DNA of 44,309 nucleotides, taken from a virus. The stretch lies in IMG/VR virus record IMGVR_UViG_3300046689_000634, positions 1 through 44,309 of that record; one strand, given 5' to 3'. Of this stretch, positions 6,161 through 13,963 are shown piece after piece (the first letter of the stretch is position 1; the number at the start of each line of letters is the position of its first letter). The notes under the pieces were generated by a model. It was given only the letters and a program-made list of their open reading frames with translations, did no database searches and was not told the origin of the DNA. The translations under genes and the position numbers were made by a program.

Positions 6161-6348
6161 TGGCGAAGCGCGGCTACTCGCGCGCGTTCGCGCCGCACGG
6201 GTCGACGGGCAAGCGGTACCTGCTCGACCAGATCCCCGCCGGCCTCTGGGCGCGCGTGCGCGCGAAGGCCAAGGCCGACGGCGTCTCGCTACGGGCGCTC
6301 ATCTTGCAGCTGCTCCAGGCCTGGGTCGACGCGCCGCCGCCGGCCTGA
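6157..6348 (+). CDS. Ribbon-helix-helix-like small protein, 63 aa
   Basis: ATGATG start overlapping the previous stop. After a basic tail, YLLDQIPAGLWARVRAKAKA and SLRALILQLLQAWVD match the strand-helix-helix pattern of Arc/MetJ-type DNA-binding proteins ('ip..l...vk..A...g.Sl..li...l..w'). It is the last gene before the regulatory island, so it may bind one of the palindromes there. That is inferred from position only. Confidence 0.65.
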   Translation: MMAKRGYSRAFAPHGSTGKRYLLDQIPAGLWARVRAKAKADGVSLRALILQLLQAWVDAPPPA

Positions 6349-6372
6349 ACCCACCCCACCCCTGCCAGGCTC

Positions 6373-6397
6373 CTCGGTCGTACGCGGTACGACCGAG
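6373..6397 (+). terminator. Perfect 11-bp hairpin after the cargo operon
   Basis: CTCGGTCGTAC (6373-6383), loop GCG, GTACGACCGAG (6387-6397). It lies 25 bases after the last cargo stop, followed by CCCCCAATCC rather than a T-run. The position suits transcription termination between cargo and packaging genes. The site is symmetric, so a protein-binding role is also possible. Confidence 0.55.
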
Positions 6398-6471
6398 CCC
6401 CCAATCCCTTGAATTAGGTAGTCACCGCCGGCCGTGACCTGTCCTGTCAGCCCGACCTCAACCGTGTAAAT

Positions 6472-6487
6472 AGTTCCACGTGGAACA
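6472..6487. promoter_or_regulatory. ParB parS-like site
   Basis: The palindrome GTTCCACGTGGAAC (6473-6486), within AGTTCCACGTGGAACA, equals the core of the bacterial chromosomal parS consensus TGTTNCACGTGNAACA except for the first flanking base. No parA or parB gene is present in the window. It lies between the terminator-like hairpin and the packaging promoter. Confidence 0.7.
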
Positions 6488-6491
6488 ATAA

Positions 6492-6509
6492 TTGTCAGTC
6501 GACTGACAA
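6492..6509. promoter_or_regulatory. 18-bp perfect palindrome (operator-like)
   Basis: TTGTCAGTCGACTGACAA is fully symmetric around GTCGAC. It lies 5 bp after the parS-like site and 3 bp before the TTGTCA -35 box, whose sequence repeats the palindrome half-site. This is the geometry of a repressor or activator binding site controlling the packaging promoter. Confidence 0.65.
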
Positions 6510-6512
6510 AAC

Positions 6513-6542
6513 TTGTCACCGACGGTGTGTACCTGGTATACA
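6513..6542 (+). promoter_or_regulatory. Probable promoter for packaging genes
   Basis: -35 TTGTCA (6513-6518), 18-base spacer, -10 TATACA (6537-6542). Transcription would start near 6549, 13 bases before the TTG start of the small terminase, leaving almost no leader. Confidence 0.55.
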
Positions 6543-6557
6543 CTCGCCGGCGGCCGG

Positions 6558-6588
6558 TCGGTTGACACCACGTCCACATCGGTTGACA
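6558..6588 (+). repeat. Direct repeat TCGGTTGACA, two copies 21 bp apart
   Basis: TCGGTTGACA occurs at 6558-6567 and 6579-6588, two helical turns apart, over the start of the small terminase gene. It could be a terminase (pac/cos) recognition element or an operator. Both copies contain TTGACA, but I see no matching -10 boxes. Confidence 0.5.
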
Positions 6589-7098
6589 TCGCGACAGGCG
6601 TTGTTCGTCGAGGCCTTCCTGGGCCCCGCCGCGGGCAACGCGACAAAGGCCGCCCTGGCGGCCGGTTACAGCCTCGCCGGCGCGCGCCAGGCCGGGCACA
6701 AGCTCCTGCAGAAGCCCCAAGTCGTCGCCAAATTGGGTGACACCAGGGACAAATTGGGGACGGCCGTCGCCGTCGCCGACGCGGCGCTGATTACGCACGG
6801 CGTGCTGACCGGCGACCAGGCGCTCGAGCGCCTGAGCCTCATCGCGCAGGCCGACATCACCGAGCTCCTCCCCAAGCAGCACCGCCTCCGCAAGCTCCCG
6901 CGGCAGCTGCGGCTCCTCATCAAATCCGTCAGGCCCACCGCGCACGGCGAGGTGCTCGAGGTGCATGACGCGATGCGCGCGACCGAGCTCCTGGCGCGCG
7001 CCGGCGGCAAGCTGAAGGAAACCATCCAGGTCGAGTCGCTCGAGGACGTGCTCGCACGGTCGTGGAAGTACCACCGGCCGGAGAGCGTGGCCTCGTGA
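6562..7098 (+). CDS. Terminase small subunit, 178 aa
   Basis: DNA-recognition subunit of the packaging motor. LTSRQALFVEAFL, NATKAALAAGYS and GARQAGHKLLQKPQV form the typical N-terminal helix-turn-helix of Terminase_2 proteins; the helical rest is the oligomerisation part. No ATG or GTG is available: start TTG 6562, or TTG 6583, which gives MTSRQALF and may be better. No clear ribosome binding site is seen for either, which fits a nearly leaderless mRNA from the 6513-6542 promoter. The stop overlaps the large-subunit GTG (GTGA). Confidence 0.85.
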   Translation: MTPRPHRLTSRQALFVEAFLGPAAGNATKAALAAGYSLAGARQAGHKLLQKPQVVAKLGDTRDKLGTAVAVADAALITHGVLTGDQALERLSLIAQADITELLPKQHRLRKLPRQLRLLIKSVRPTAHGEVLEVHDAMRATELLARAGGKLKETIQVESLEDVLARSWKYHRPESVAS

Positions 7099-8618
7099 GC
7101 GCCGACCTCGACGCGCGCGCGATCGCCGCCTGGCGCCTCGACCCCGTCGCCTTCGTCGTCGACAACTTCAACGTGCAGCCCGACCCGTGGCAGGTCGATG
7201 CGCTGCGCGCGTTCGCCAACCCCGCGATCCAACGCATCAGCCTGCAGGCGTGCGCCGGGCCCGGCAAGAGCGCGGTGCTGGCCTGGTGCCTGCTCAACTT
7301 CCTCGCGTGCTACGGCGACGCGGGCGATCACCCGAACGGCGCCGCCGTCTCCATCACGCAGCAGAACCTGCGCGACAACCTGTGGAAGGAGCTCGCGAAG
7401 TGGCACGCGCGCTCGGCGTACGTGAGCTCGCGCTTCACCTGGACCGCCGAGCGCATCTTCGCCAACGCGCACCCGTCGACGTGGTTCCTGTCGGCCAGGA
7501 CCTGGCCCAAGACCGCGAGCCCGGACGAGCAGGGCAAGACCCTCTCGGGGCTGCACGGGCGCTTCGTCATGGCGGTCGTCGACGAGTCAGGCGCCATCCC
7601 CACGACCGTGCAACGCGCCGCCGAGCAGGCGCTCGCGACCGGCCCGCAATTCGGAAAAATCATGCAGGCCGGCAACACGCTGACCCTCGACGGGATGCTG
7701 TACGCGGCGGCCTCGAGCCTGCGCGACCAGTGGTTCGTCGTGCGCGTGACCGGCGACCCTGACGACCCGAAGGCCTGGGTCCACAGCCCCCGCGTCGGGC
7801 CCGAGCCGGCCAAGTGGGCCGCCACGCAGATCGCCGCCTACGGTCGGGACAACCCGTGGGTGATGGCCTACATCCTCGGGCTGTTCCCGCCGGCCAGCAT
7901 CAACGCGCTCCTGGGCGTCGACGAGGTCGAGGAGGCGATGGCCCGGCACCTGGCGCCGGATGCCTTCGAGTGGGCGCAGAAGCGCCTGGGCGTCGACGTC
8001 GCGCGCTACGGCGACGACCGGACCGTCATCTTCCCGCGCCAGGGCATGGCCGCCTTCCAGCCGATCGTGCTGCGGCACGGGCGGGGCAGCGCGGTGTCGG
8101 TCGACATCGCGACGCGCGTGATGAACGCGAAGGTGAAGTGGGGCGCCGAGGCCGAGTTCTTCGACGCCACCGGTGGGTGGGCAGCCGGCGCGGTCGACGT
8201 CCTGCGGGCGCAGGGCTACACGCCGATCGACGTGCAATTCGCGGCGCCGAGCTACGACAACCGCTACGCCAACCGGCGAGCCGAAATCTGGTTCTCGATG
8301 GCCGAGTGGGTCAAGCGCGGCGCCGCGCTGCCCCCGATGCCCGAGCTCCTCAAGGAGCTCATCACCCCGACCTACACGTTCAAGAACGGCAAGCTGCTGC
8401 TCGAGGACAAGGACCTCATCAAGAAGCGCATCGGCACCTCGCCCGACCTGGCCGACGCGCTCGCGCTCACCTTCGGGATGCCGGAGATGCCCGGGGGCCT
8501 CGGCGCCCGCGCCGTCGGCCACGCGCTCACCGAGTTCGATCCGTTCCGCCCGCCGCAGGACAGCGACCAGTCCGGCGTCGGCCACGCGATCACCGAGTTC
8601 GACCCGAACGAGAGGTGA
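7095..8618 (+). CDS. Terminase large subunit, 507 aa
   Basis: ATPase and nuclease of DNA packaging. Walker A GPGKS (55-59), Walker B VVDE (Asp163-Glu164), RNase H-like nuclease with VDVARYGDD (Asp301) and SPDLADALA (Asp451, Asp454). The start is GTG 7095, overlapping the small-subunit stop. The last 45 residues contain a short duplication, VGHALTEFDP then VGHAITEFDP, 21 codons apart, after the nuclease domain (see findings). Its position directly after the small terminase and before the portal is standard for tailed phages. Confidence 0.95.
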   Translation: MSADLDARAIAAWRLDPVAFVVDNFNVQPDPWQVDALRAFANPAIQRISLQACAGPGKSAVLAWCLLNFLACYGDAGDHPNGAAVSITQQNLRDNLWKELAKWHARSAYVSSRFTWTAERIFANAHPSTWFLSARTWPKTASPDEQGKTLSGLHGRFVMAVVDESGAIPTTVQRAAEQALATGPQFGKIMQAGNTLTLDGMLYAAASSLRDQWFVVRVTGDPDDPKAWVHSPRVGPEPAKWAATQIAAYGRDNPWVMAYILGLFPPASINALLGVDEVEEAMARHLAPDAFEWAQKRLGVDVARYGDDRTVIFPRQGMAAFQPIVLRHGRGSAVSVDIATRVMNAKVKWGAEAEFFDATGGWAAGAVDVLRAQGYTPIDVQFAAPSYDNRYANRRAEIWFSMAEWVKRGAALPPMPELLKELITPTYTFKNGKLLLEDKDLIKKRIGTSPDLADALALTFGMPEMPGGLGARAVGHALTEFDPFRPPQDSDQSGVGHAITEFDPNER

Positions 8619-8622
8619 GCTG

Positions 8623-9456
8623 ATGGCAACCGTTCTCGGTTCCGGCGTCACCGACCGCACCACCCCGGGTGTCGGCAACCGCGGCAGCGGCGCGCCGACC
8701 TCGAGCGCGACGAGCGCCGGCAAGGTCGACCCGATGGCGCTCATCAAGGAGGCCGAGCAGGGGCTCGCCGGCACGAGCGCGAACATCGACGTCGTCTTGT
8801 CGCGGCTGCAGGCCAAGGGCGTGTACGCCGCGCGCGCGACGCACGCCGGCGAGCTGCCGAGCGACGACAAGATCGTCCTGTCCGACGGCACGGTGGTCGA
8901 CCTGATCGGCGGCAACCCGGGCGATCCGTTTGGCGCGCTGGTCATCGGCCCCGGCGCCTACGGCAACCGCCCGGTCATCGTGAACGGGAAGGTCGTCAAG
9001 TTCAACGACTGGCAATCGACCGTCCCCACCGGCTCCGCGACCTGGGACCCGATCGCCAACGGCGCGCCGGGCCCGTGGGGGGGCGGCAAGGGCCCCGCCA
9101 CCCCGGGCCAGGACCAGCCGCCCGGGACGCCTCCGCCAGGCGCGCCGCCGGCGCCCAAGGGACCGAAGGCCCCCGACCAACCAGGCGACCCGCCCGACCT
9201 CCCGCCCAAGGGGCCGAAGCAGCGCGAGCCGGACCCACCCGGCGAGGGCAACGGCCCGCCGCCGGCGCCGGTGCCGCAGCCGAACCCGACCCCGGCGACC
9301 TCGCCGAACACGATGAACCTCTACTCGGCCGCCTACCAGGCCGCGCTGCGCGCGCGTCGCCGGAGCTCGGGCTCGGGGCGCTCGAGCACGGTGATGGCTG
9401 GCTTCGGCGGCGGCGGCGCCCCGAGCACGCAAACCGCGACGTTGTTGGGGAGGTAG
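8623..9456 (+). CDS. Virion-associated hypothetical protein with Pro-rich tail, 277 aa
   Basis: ATG 8623 follows GAGAGG. The N-terminal 130 residues are compact, with beta-type repeats (DDKIVLSDGTVVDLIGGNPG). Residues 145-230 are a Pro/Gly/Lys low-complexity linker. The C-terminus (TMNLYSAAYQAALRARRR) is helical and basic and would suit contact with DNA or the portal. It lies between terminase and portal, where many podoviruses keep small head or packaging factors. No family recognised. Confidence 0.7.
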   Translation: MATVLGSGVTDRTTPGVGNRGSGAPTSSATSAGKVDPMALIKEAEQGLAGTSANIDVVLSRLQAKGVYAARATHAGELPSDDKIVLSDGTVVDLIGGNPGDPFGALVIGPGAYGNRPVIVNGKVVKFNDWQSTVPTGSATWDPIANGAPGPWGGGKGPATPGQDQPPGTPPPGAPPAPKGPKAPDQPGDPPDLPPKGPKQREPDPPGEGNGPPPAPVPQPNPTPATSPNTMNLYSAAYQAALRARRRSSGSGRSSTVMAGFGGGGAPSTQTATLLGR

Positions 9457-9460
9457 CCGG

Positions 9461-11293
9461 ATGGCCGCAGGACCGATCCCCGGCGCCGCCCCCGTTGACC
9501 CGGGCCAACGCCCGCCGCCGCTCACGAGCGCGAGCGATCGCATCAAGATGCGCGACCGCTACGAGACGCTCCGCTCCGCGCTGAAGCTCGAGCGCGCGAC
9601 CTGGGACAGCCACTACAAGCTGCTCGCCGACTTCTTCGTCCCGCGGCGGCCGCGGTTCATGGTCACCGACCGCAACAAGGGCGACCGCCGCAACCAGCAC
9701 CTGATCGACGCGACCGGCCGCATGGCGGTGCGGACGCTGCAGGCCGGGCTGCACGCCGGGCTCACCTCGCCGGCGCGCCCGTGGATGAAGCTGTCGACGC
9801 CGTCGCCCGACCTGAACAAACGGCCGGCGGTGAAGCAGTGGCTGTTCGACGTGCGCGATCGCATGTTGTCGGTGTTCGAGCTCTCGAACGTCTACAACGC
9901 GCTGCCCCTGCTGTACGGCGACCTCGGCGTCTTCGGCACGTCGGCGATGACGATCCTCGAGGACGACCACGACCTGTTCCGCGCGTTCGTCCCGCCGATC
10001 GGCAGCTACGCGATCGCCTGCGACGCGCAGGGCCGGGTCAACACCTACTGCTACGACACCATCCTGAGCGTGCGGCAGCTGGTGATGGAGTACGCCGGCC
10101 TGAGCCCGTACCGCCCGCACGACCCCATCGACTGGTCGATGTTCTCCACGCACGTCAAGGACCTCTGGGACCGCGGCGTGTACGAAGCGCCGATCGAGGT
10201 GTCGTGGATCGTCGAGCCGAACGTCGACCAGGACGCCAGCCGCGTCGACTACCTCGCGATGCCGTACCGCTCGTGTCACTTCGAGCGCGGCGCGCCCGTC
10301 GCGCACGGTCGGCTGCTGCGCGAGGGCGGCTTCCAACAATTCCCCGTGATGTGTCCGCGGTGGGACGTCACCGGCAACGACTACTACGGCACCGACTGCC
10401 CGGGCATGACGGCGCTCGGCGACGTGATGGGGCTGCAGACGATGCAGCGCAAGAAGGGCCAGGCCGTCGAGAAGCTGATCAACCCGCCCGTGATGGCGCC
10501 GACGCACCTCCGCACGCAGAAGACCTCACTGCTCCCGGGCGACATCACCTACGTCGACGTGCGCGAAGGGCAGCAGGGGATCAAGCCGGTCCACGAGATT
10601 CGGATGACCCTGCAGGATTTTCGGCAGGACATCCTGCAGACGCAGGCGATCGTGCAGCAGGCGTTCTTCGTCGACCTGTTCCGCATGATGACGCAGCTCG
10701 ACGAGCGCGGCGGCGTGCAACCGATCACCGCGGCCGAGGTCAACGAGCGCCGCGAAGAAAAGCTGCTCGCGCTCGGCCCCGTGCTCGAGCGCACCAACGA
10801 CGAGCTCCTCGACCCGTTCATCGATCGCGTGTTCGCGCTGATGGCGCGGCACGAGGGGATGATTCCGCCGGCGCCGCCCGAGCTCGCCGGCGTGCAGCTG
10901 CGCGTCGAGTACACGTCGATCATGGCGCAGGCCCAGAAGCTCGTGGGCGTCGTCGCGCTCGATCGCTTCCTTCAGGCCACCGGCTCGATGGCCGGCATCT
11001 GGCCCGAGGCCACGCTCAAGGTCAAACCGTTCACCGCGGTCGACGAATACCAGGACGCGCTCGGCGTGGACCCCGACCTGGTCCGCACGGACGAGGAAGC
11101 CGGCGCGATCATGGACGCCCGCCAGAAGGCGCAGCAGCAGGCGCAGGCGCCCGAGTCGCTGCAGCGCACCGCGGCCGGCGTCAAGAGTCTCGCCCAGGCG
11201 CCCACCGGTGGGCCCAACAACGAAAGCGCGCTGTCGCAGCTCCTCGCGGGCGTGCAGGGCGCCCCGGGCGGCAGCGGCCCCGCGCCGGCGTAA
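9461..11293 (+). CDS. Portal (head-tail connector) protein, 610 aa
   Basis: T7 gp8-type connector: twelve copies would form the ring through which DNA enters and leaves the head. Recognised from the overall pattern: an N-terminal helix with RDRYETLRSALKLERATWDS, ADFFVPRRPRF, RTLQAGLHAGLTSPARPW and GDLGVFGTSAM, then a long helical crown region. The C-terminal 90 residues are Gln/Ala-rich. Ribosome binding site GGGGAGGT precedes ATG 9461. The length is somewhat above the T7 portal's roughly 536 residues. Next to terminase on one side and a Bbp19-like protein on the other. Confidence 0.93.
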   Translation: MAAGPIPGAAPVDPGQRPPPLTSASDRIKMRDRYETLRSALKLERATWDSHYKLLADFFVPRRPRFMVTDRNKGDRRNQHLIDATGRMAVRTLQAGLHAGLTSPARPWMKLSTPSPDLNKRPAVKQWLFDVRDRMLSVFELSNVYNALPLLYGDLGVFGTSAMTILEDDHDLFRAFVPPIGSYAIACDAQGRVNTYCYDTILSVRQLVMEYAGLSPYRPHDPIDWSMFSTHVKDLWDRGVYEAPIEVSWIVEPNVDQDASRVDYLAMPYRSCHFERGAPVAHGRLLREGGFQQFPVMCPRWDVTGNDYYGTDCPGMTALGDVMGLQTMQRKKGQAVEKLINPPVMAPTHLRTQKTSLLPGDITYVDVREGQQGIKPVHEIRMTLQDFRQDILQTQAIVQQAFFVDLFRMMTQLDERGGVQPITAAEVNERREEKLLALGPVLERTNDELLDPFIDRVFALMARHEGMIPPAPPELAGVQLRVEYTSIMAQAQKLVGVVALDRFLQATGSMAGIWPEATLKVKPFTAVDEYQDALGVDPDLVRTDEEAGAIMDARQKAQQQAQAPESLQRTAAGVKSLAQAPTGGPNNESALSQLLAGVQGAPGGSGPAPA

Positions 11294-11296
11294 CCA

Positions 11297-11689
11297 ATGG
11301 CCCGCAACGAGCCCGGCCCCCCCAACGCGGCGAACGTCGCCGATCAGCGCGCGCTCGAGAAGGGCGCCAAGCGTCGGCGCCGGCTCGAGCTCGAGGACCT
11401 GCGCGCGGTGCTCGGCACGGGCGAAGGGCGCCGAACGATCTGGCGCGTGCTCACCCAGGCCGGCGCGTTCAAGAGCGTGTTCAACCCCGAGGCGGCGGTC
11501 ATGGCGTACCAGGCGGGTCAGCAGGACCTCGGGCACTGGCTGCTCGCCGAGCTCGCCGAGCTCGACCCCGCCGCCGTGTTCCGCCTGGCCGAAGAAGCGC
11601 GCGGCCGCGAGCGCAAGGAGCTCGAGGTCGACGACGCGATGCGGGTGGAGTTCGCCGGCGACTACGCCCGCGAGGGAGCTGACACATGA
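11297..11689 (+). CDS. Bbp19-like structural protein, 130 aa
   Basis: Basic N-terminus (KGAKRRRRLELEDLRAVL), then TGEGRRTIWRVLTQAGAFKS, FNPEAAVMAYQAGQQDLGHW and a helical acidic end. This arrangement matches the small family typified by Bbp19 of Bordetella phage BPP-1, found between portal and scaffold genes. Its function is unknown; it is assumed to be a virion or assembly protein. Only 3 bp separate it from the portal gene and it overlaps the scaffold gene by four bases. Confidence 0.75.
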   Translation: MARNEPGPPNAANVADQRALEKGAKRRRRLELEDLRAVLGTGEGRRTIWRVLTQAGAFKSVFNPEAAVMAYQAGQQDLGHWLLAELAELDPAAVFRLAEEARGRERKELEVDDAMRVEFAGDYAREGADT

Positions 11690-12387
11690 AACCGTTGATC
11701 GCGTACCCGTTCTTCGCCCCCGAGCCCGCCGTCGCGGACCCGCCGCCGGCTGCGCCGGCCGCACCTGTCGTACCTGTGCCTGCCGCATCAGCGGCGCCGG
11801 GTCCAGCTGCGCCGGCCGCGGCGCCGGCCGCGCCACCGGTTGCACCTGCGGCCGCCGACATTCCCCCGGCGGGCGCGGTGCCGGTGGCGCCCGCGCCGGC
11901 GGGCCCGGTCGTGCCGGAGGTCTACACGCTCGCCCTTCCGGCGAACACGCTCTTCACGCAGCTCGACGTCGATGCGACGGCCGCCGAAGCGAAGGCCATG
12001 CAGCTGACACAACAGCAGGCACAGGCGCTTCTTCAGGTGCGCTCGGACAGCCTCCGAGCCCAGGCCGACACGTACCTCGCCGAGACAAAGGCCGACCCCG
12101 AGGTGGGCGGCGCCAAGTTTGAGACGAGCGTCGCCGACGCCGTGCGCGGCCGCGATGCGTTGTTTCCACCTGGATCGAAAGGGGCGGATCTGATCCGTCA
12201 CCTCCTCGACGTGACCGGCTTCGGCAACCACGTCGAGTTCATTCGCGGCTTCGCTCGCATCGGTCGCAGCGCGCGCGAGGACCGCGCGCCTGGCGGCGGC
12301 GGCGGCGCAGTCGCACCACCCAACGAAACCCTCGAGCAGCGCGCCGCGCGGCAGTTCTACCCGACGAACGCGCCGCCCGCGCAGTAG
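11686..12387 (+). CDS. Capsid scaffolding protein, 233 aa
   Basis: The internal scaffold that shapes the procapsid and then leaves. Residues 10-75 are almost only Pro, Ala and Val (disordered). The core has LTQQQAQALLQVRSDSLRAQ, TKADPEVGGAKFETSVADA and GFGNHVEFIRGFARIGR, which match the phage scaffold (capsid assembly) family. The C-terminus is Gly-rich, then basic. The start ATG overlaps the previous stop, and the gene lies directly upstream of the capsid gene as expected. Confidence 0.85.
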   Translation: MKPLIAYPFFAPEPAVADPPPAAPAAPVVPVPAASAAPGPAAPAAAPAAPPVAPAAADIPPAGAVPVAPAPAGPVVPEVYTLALPANTLFTQLDVDATAAEAKAMQLTQQQAQALLQVRSDSLRAQADTYLAETKADPEVGGAKFETSVADAVRGRDALFPPGSKGADLIRHLLDVTGFGNHVEFIRGFARIGRSAREDRAPGGGGGAVAPPNETLEQRAARQFYPTNAPPAQ

Positions 12388-12396
12388 GAGTACACC

Positions 12397-13404
12397 ATGG
12401 CAGCACTTGGCACGGGCGCCTTGACCCTCGCGGATTGGGGCAAACGCCTCGACCCCGACGGCAAGATCGCCACCGTCTGCGAGCTCTTGGCCCAGACCAA
12501 CGAGCTCCTGACGGACATGAAGTGGATCGAAGGCAACCTCCCGACCGGACACCGCTCGACCGTCCGCACCGGGCTCCCCTCCGTCACCTGGCGCCGCATC
12601 AACAACGGCGTGACGCCGAGCAAATCGACGACCGCGCAGATCGACGAGAACGCCGGCATCCTCGAGGCCTGGTCCGAAGTGGACAAGGACCTCGCCGAGC
12701 TGAACGGCGACATCGCGGCGTTCCGCTTGTCGGAGGCGCGCGCGTTCCTCGAGGCCATGAACCAGCAGATGGCCGCGGTCGTGTTCTACGGCAACCAGGG
12801 CCTGACGCCGGAGGAGTTCAACGGTCTCGCGCCGCGCTACGCGGACTCGACGCTCGGCAACGGCGCGAACATCATCAAGGCCGGCGGCGCCGGCAACGAC
12901 ATGATGTCGATCTGGCTCGTGGTGTGGGGCGACCAAACCTGCCACGGGATCTTCCCGAAGGGCAGCAAGGCCGGCATCATCCACGAGGACTTCGGCGAGC
13001 AGACCGTCGTCGTGGGCACCGGCATCGGCGGCGCGCGGATGCGCGCGTACCAGGAGCGGTTCCAGTGGAAGGCCGGGATCGCGGTCAAGGACTGGCGCTA
13101 CGTCGTCCGCATTTGCAACATCGACACGAGCCTGCTCATCGCGGACTCGACGCCCTTCTCAGCGGACCTCCTCAAGCTGATGGCGAAGGCCTGGCACCGC
13201 ATCCCCACGCACGGGATGGGCACGGCGGTGTTCTACGCGAACCGGACGATCGGGCAGTGGCTCGACATCCAGGCGCGCGCGTCGGTCACGACCGGCGGGC
13301 AACTCGGCTACGACGTGGTCGACGGCAAACCGATCACCACGTTCCGCGGCATCCCGATCCGACGCTGCGACGCGCTCCTCGAAACCGAAGCGGCCGTGCC
13401 GTAG
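12397..13404 (+). CDS. Major capsid protein, 335 aa
   Basis: HK97-fold shell protein of the Bbp17/podovirus type, inferred from position between scaffold and a Bbp16-like protein and from the sequence. It has an N-terminal arm (LTLADWGKRLDPDGKIATVC), WIEGNLPTGHRSTVRTGLP, ARAFLEAMNQQMAAVVFYGN and a GGARMRAYQERFQWKAGIAV segment near the centre, all common in this family. Ribosome binding site GTAGGAG precedes ATG. No decoration domain or frameshifted longer form is visible. Confidence 0.9.
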   Translation: MAALGTGALTLADWGKRLDPDGKIATVCELLAQTNELLTDMKWIEGNLPTGHRSTVRTGLPSVTWRRINNGVTPSKSTTAQIDENAGILEAWSEVDKDLAELNGDIAAFRLSEARAFLEAMNQQMAAVVFYGNQGLTPEEFNGLAPRYADSTLGNGANIIKAGGAGNDMMSIWLVVWGDQTCHGIFPKGSKAGIIHEDFGEQTVVVGTGIGGARMRAYQERFQWKAGIAVKDWRYVVRICNIDTSLLIADSTPFSADLLKLMAKAWHRIPTHGMGTAVFYANRTIGQWLDIQARASVTTGGQLGYDVVDGKPITTFRGIPIRRCDALLETEAAVP

Positions 13405-13444
13405 ACCGACGGTCACACGAACCGGAAACCAGAAGGAGAACCCC

Positions 13445-13882
13445 ATGTATGTAGATGCTCTCCTCGTCGTGTCCGACGGTCAGCAGATCACTGCGACCGC
13501 CGTCTCGACGAGCTCGATCGACCTCGGCAACGTGACGCCCAAGCGGCAGATCGGCGACGGCGAGCCGATGGGCTTCAAGGGCCACGTCAAGGCCAACGGC
13601 GTGACCACCGGCAGCGTGGTGGTCAACGCGATCTCGAGCGCCGCGGCGGCGCTCAGCGCGCCGACCGTCATCGGCTCCGTCTCCCTCGCCACCGCCGACC
13701 TGCTCGCCGGCGGCGAGTTCTTCGTGTTCATCAGCGACGGCTTCCCCAAGCAGCAGTTCATCGGGCTGCAGTACGTCGTCACGGGCACGGTCGACTCGAC
13801 CATCCAGGCCGAGCTCGCGCTCGACTCGATGGCGGGCGGCAAGCCGGTCAGCTACGCGAAGGCGTTCACGGTCACCGGGTAA
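13445..13882 (+). CDS. Bbp16-like head protein, 145 aa
   Basis: AGAAGGAGA precedes ATG 13445. The sequence is beta-rich: MYVDALLVVSDGQQITATAV, SSIDLGNVTP, GEPMGFKGHV, TVIGSVSLATADLLAGGEFF and QFIGLQYVVTG. The same order is found in Bbp16 of BPP-1 and relatives directly after the capsid gene. Probably a head decoration or head-stabilising protein. Confidence 0.75.
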   Translation: MYVDALLVVSDGQQITATAVSTSSIDLGNVTPKRQIGDGEPMGFKGHVKANGVTTGSVVVNAISSAAAALSAPTVIGSVSLATADLLAGGEFFVFISDGFPKQQFIGLQYVVTGTVDSTIQAELALDSMAGGKPVSYAKAFTVTG

Positions 13883-13900
13883 TTCAGCAGTGGGCCCCAC

Positions 13901-13929
13901 AGCCGGCGAGCTCGAGGTGCTCGCCGGCT
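13901..13929 (+). terminator. Perfect 11-bp hairpin after the head genes
   Basis: AGCCGGCGAGC (13901-13911), loop TCGAGGT, GCTCGCCGGCT (13919-13929), 19 bases after the Bbp16-like stop. There is no T-run, so it is either a partial terminator or an mRNA-stabilising structure that sets expression of the very abundant head proteins apart from the genes downstream. Confidence 0.55.
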
Positions 13930-13963
13930 GGTATCTCCCGCAGTCAACGCAAGCGAGGCACAC

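Noticed and set aside
6562-6588. Two extra promoters based on the TTGACA motifs over the terminase start
   Set aside because: Neither has a -10-like box at 16-18 bases. They are better treated as direct repeats.
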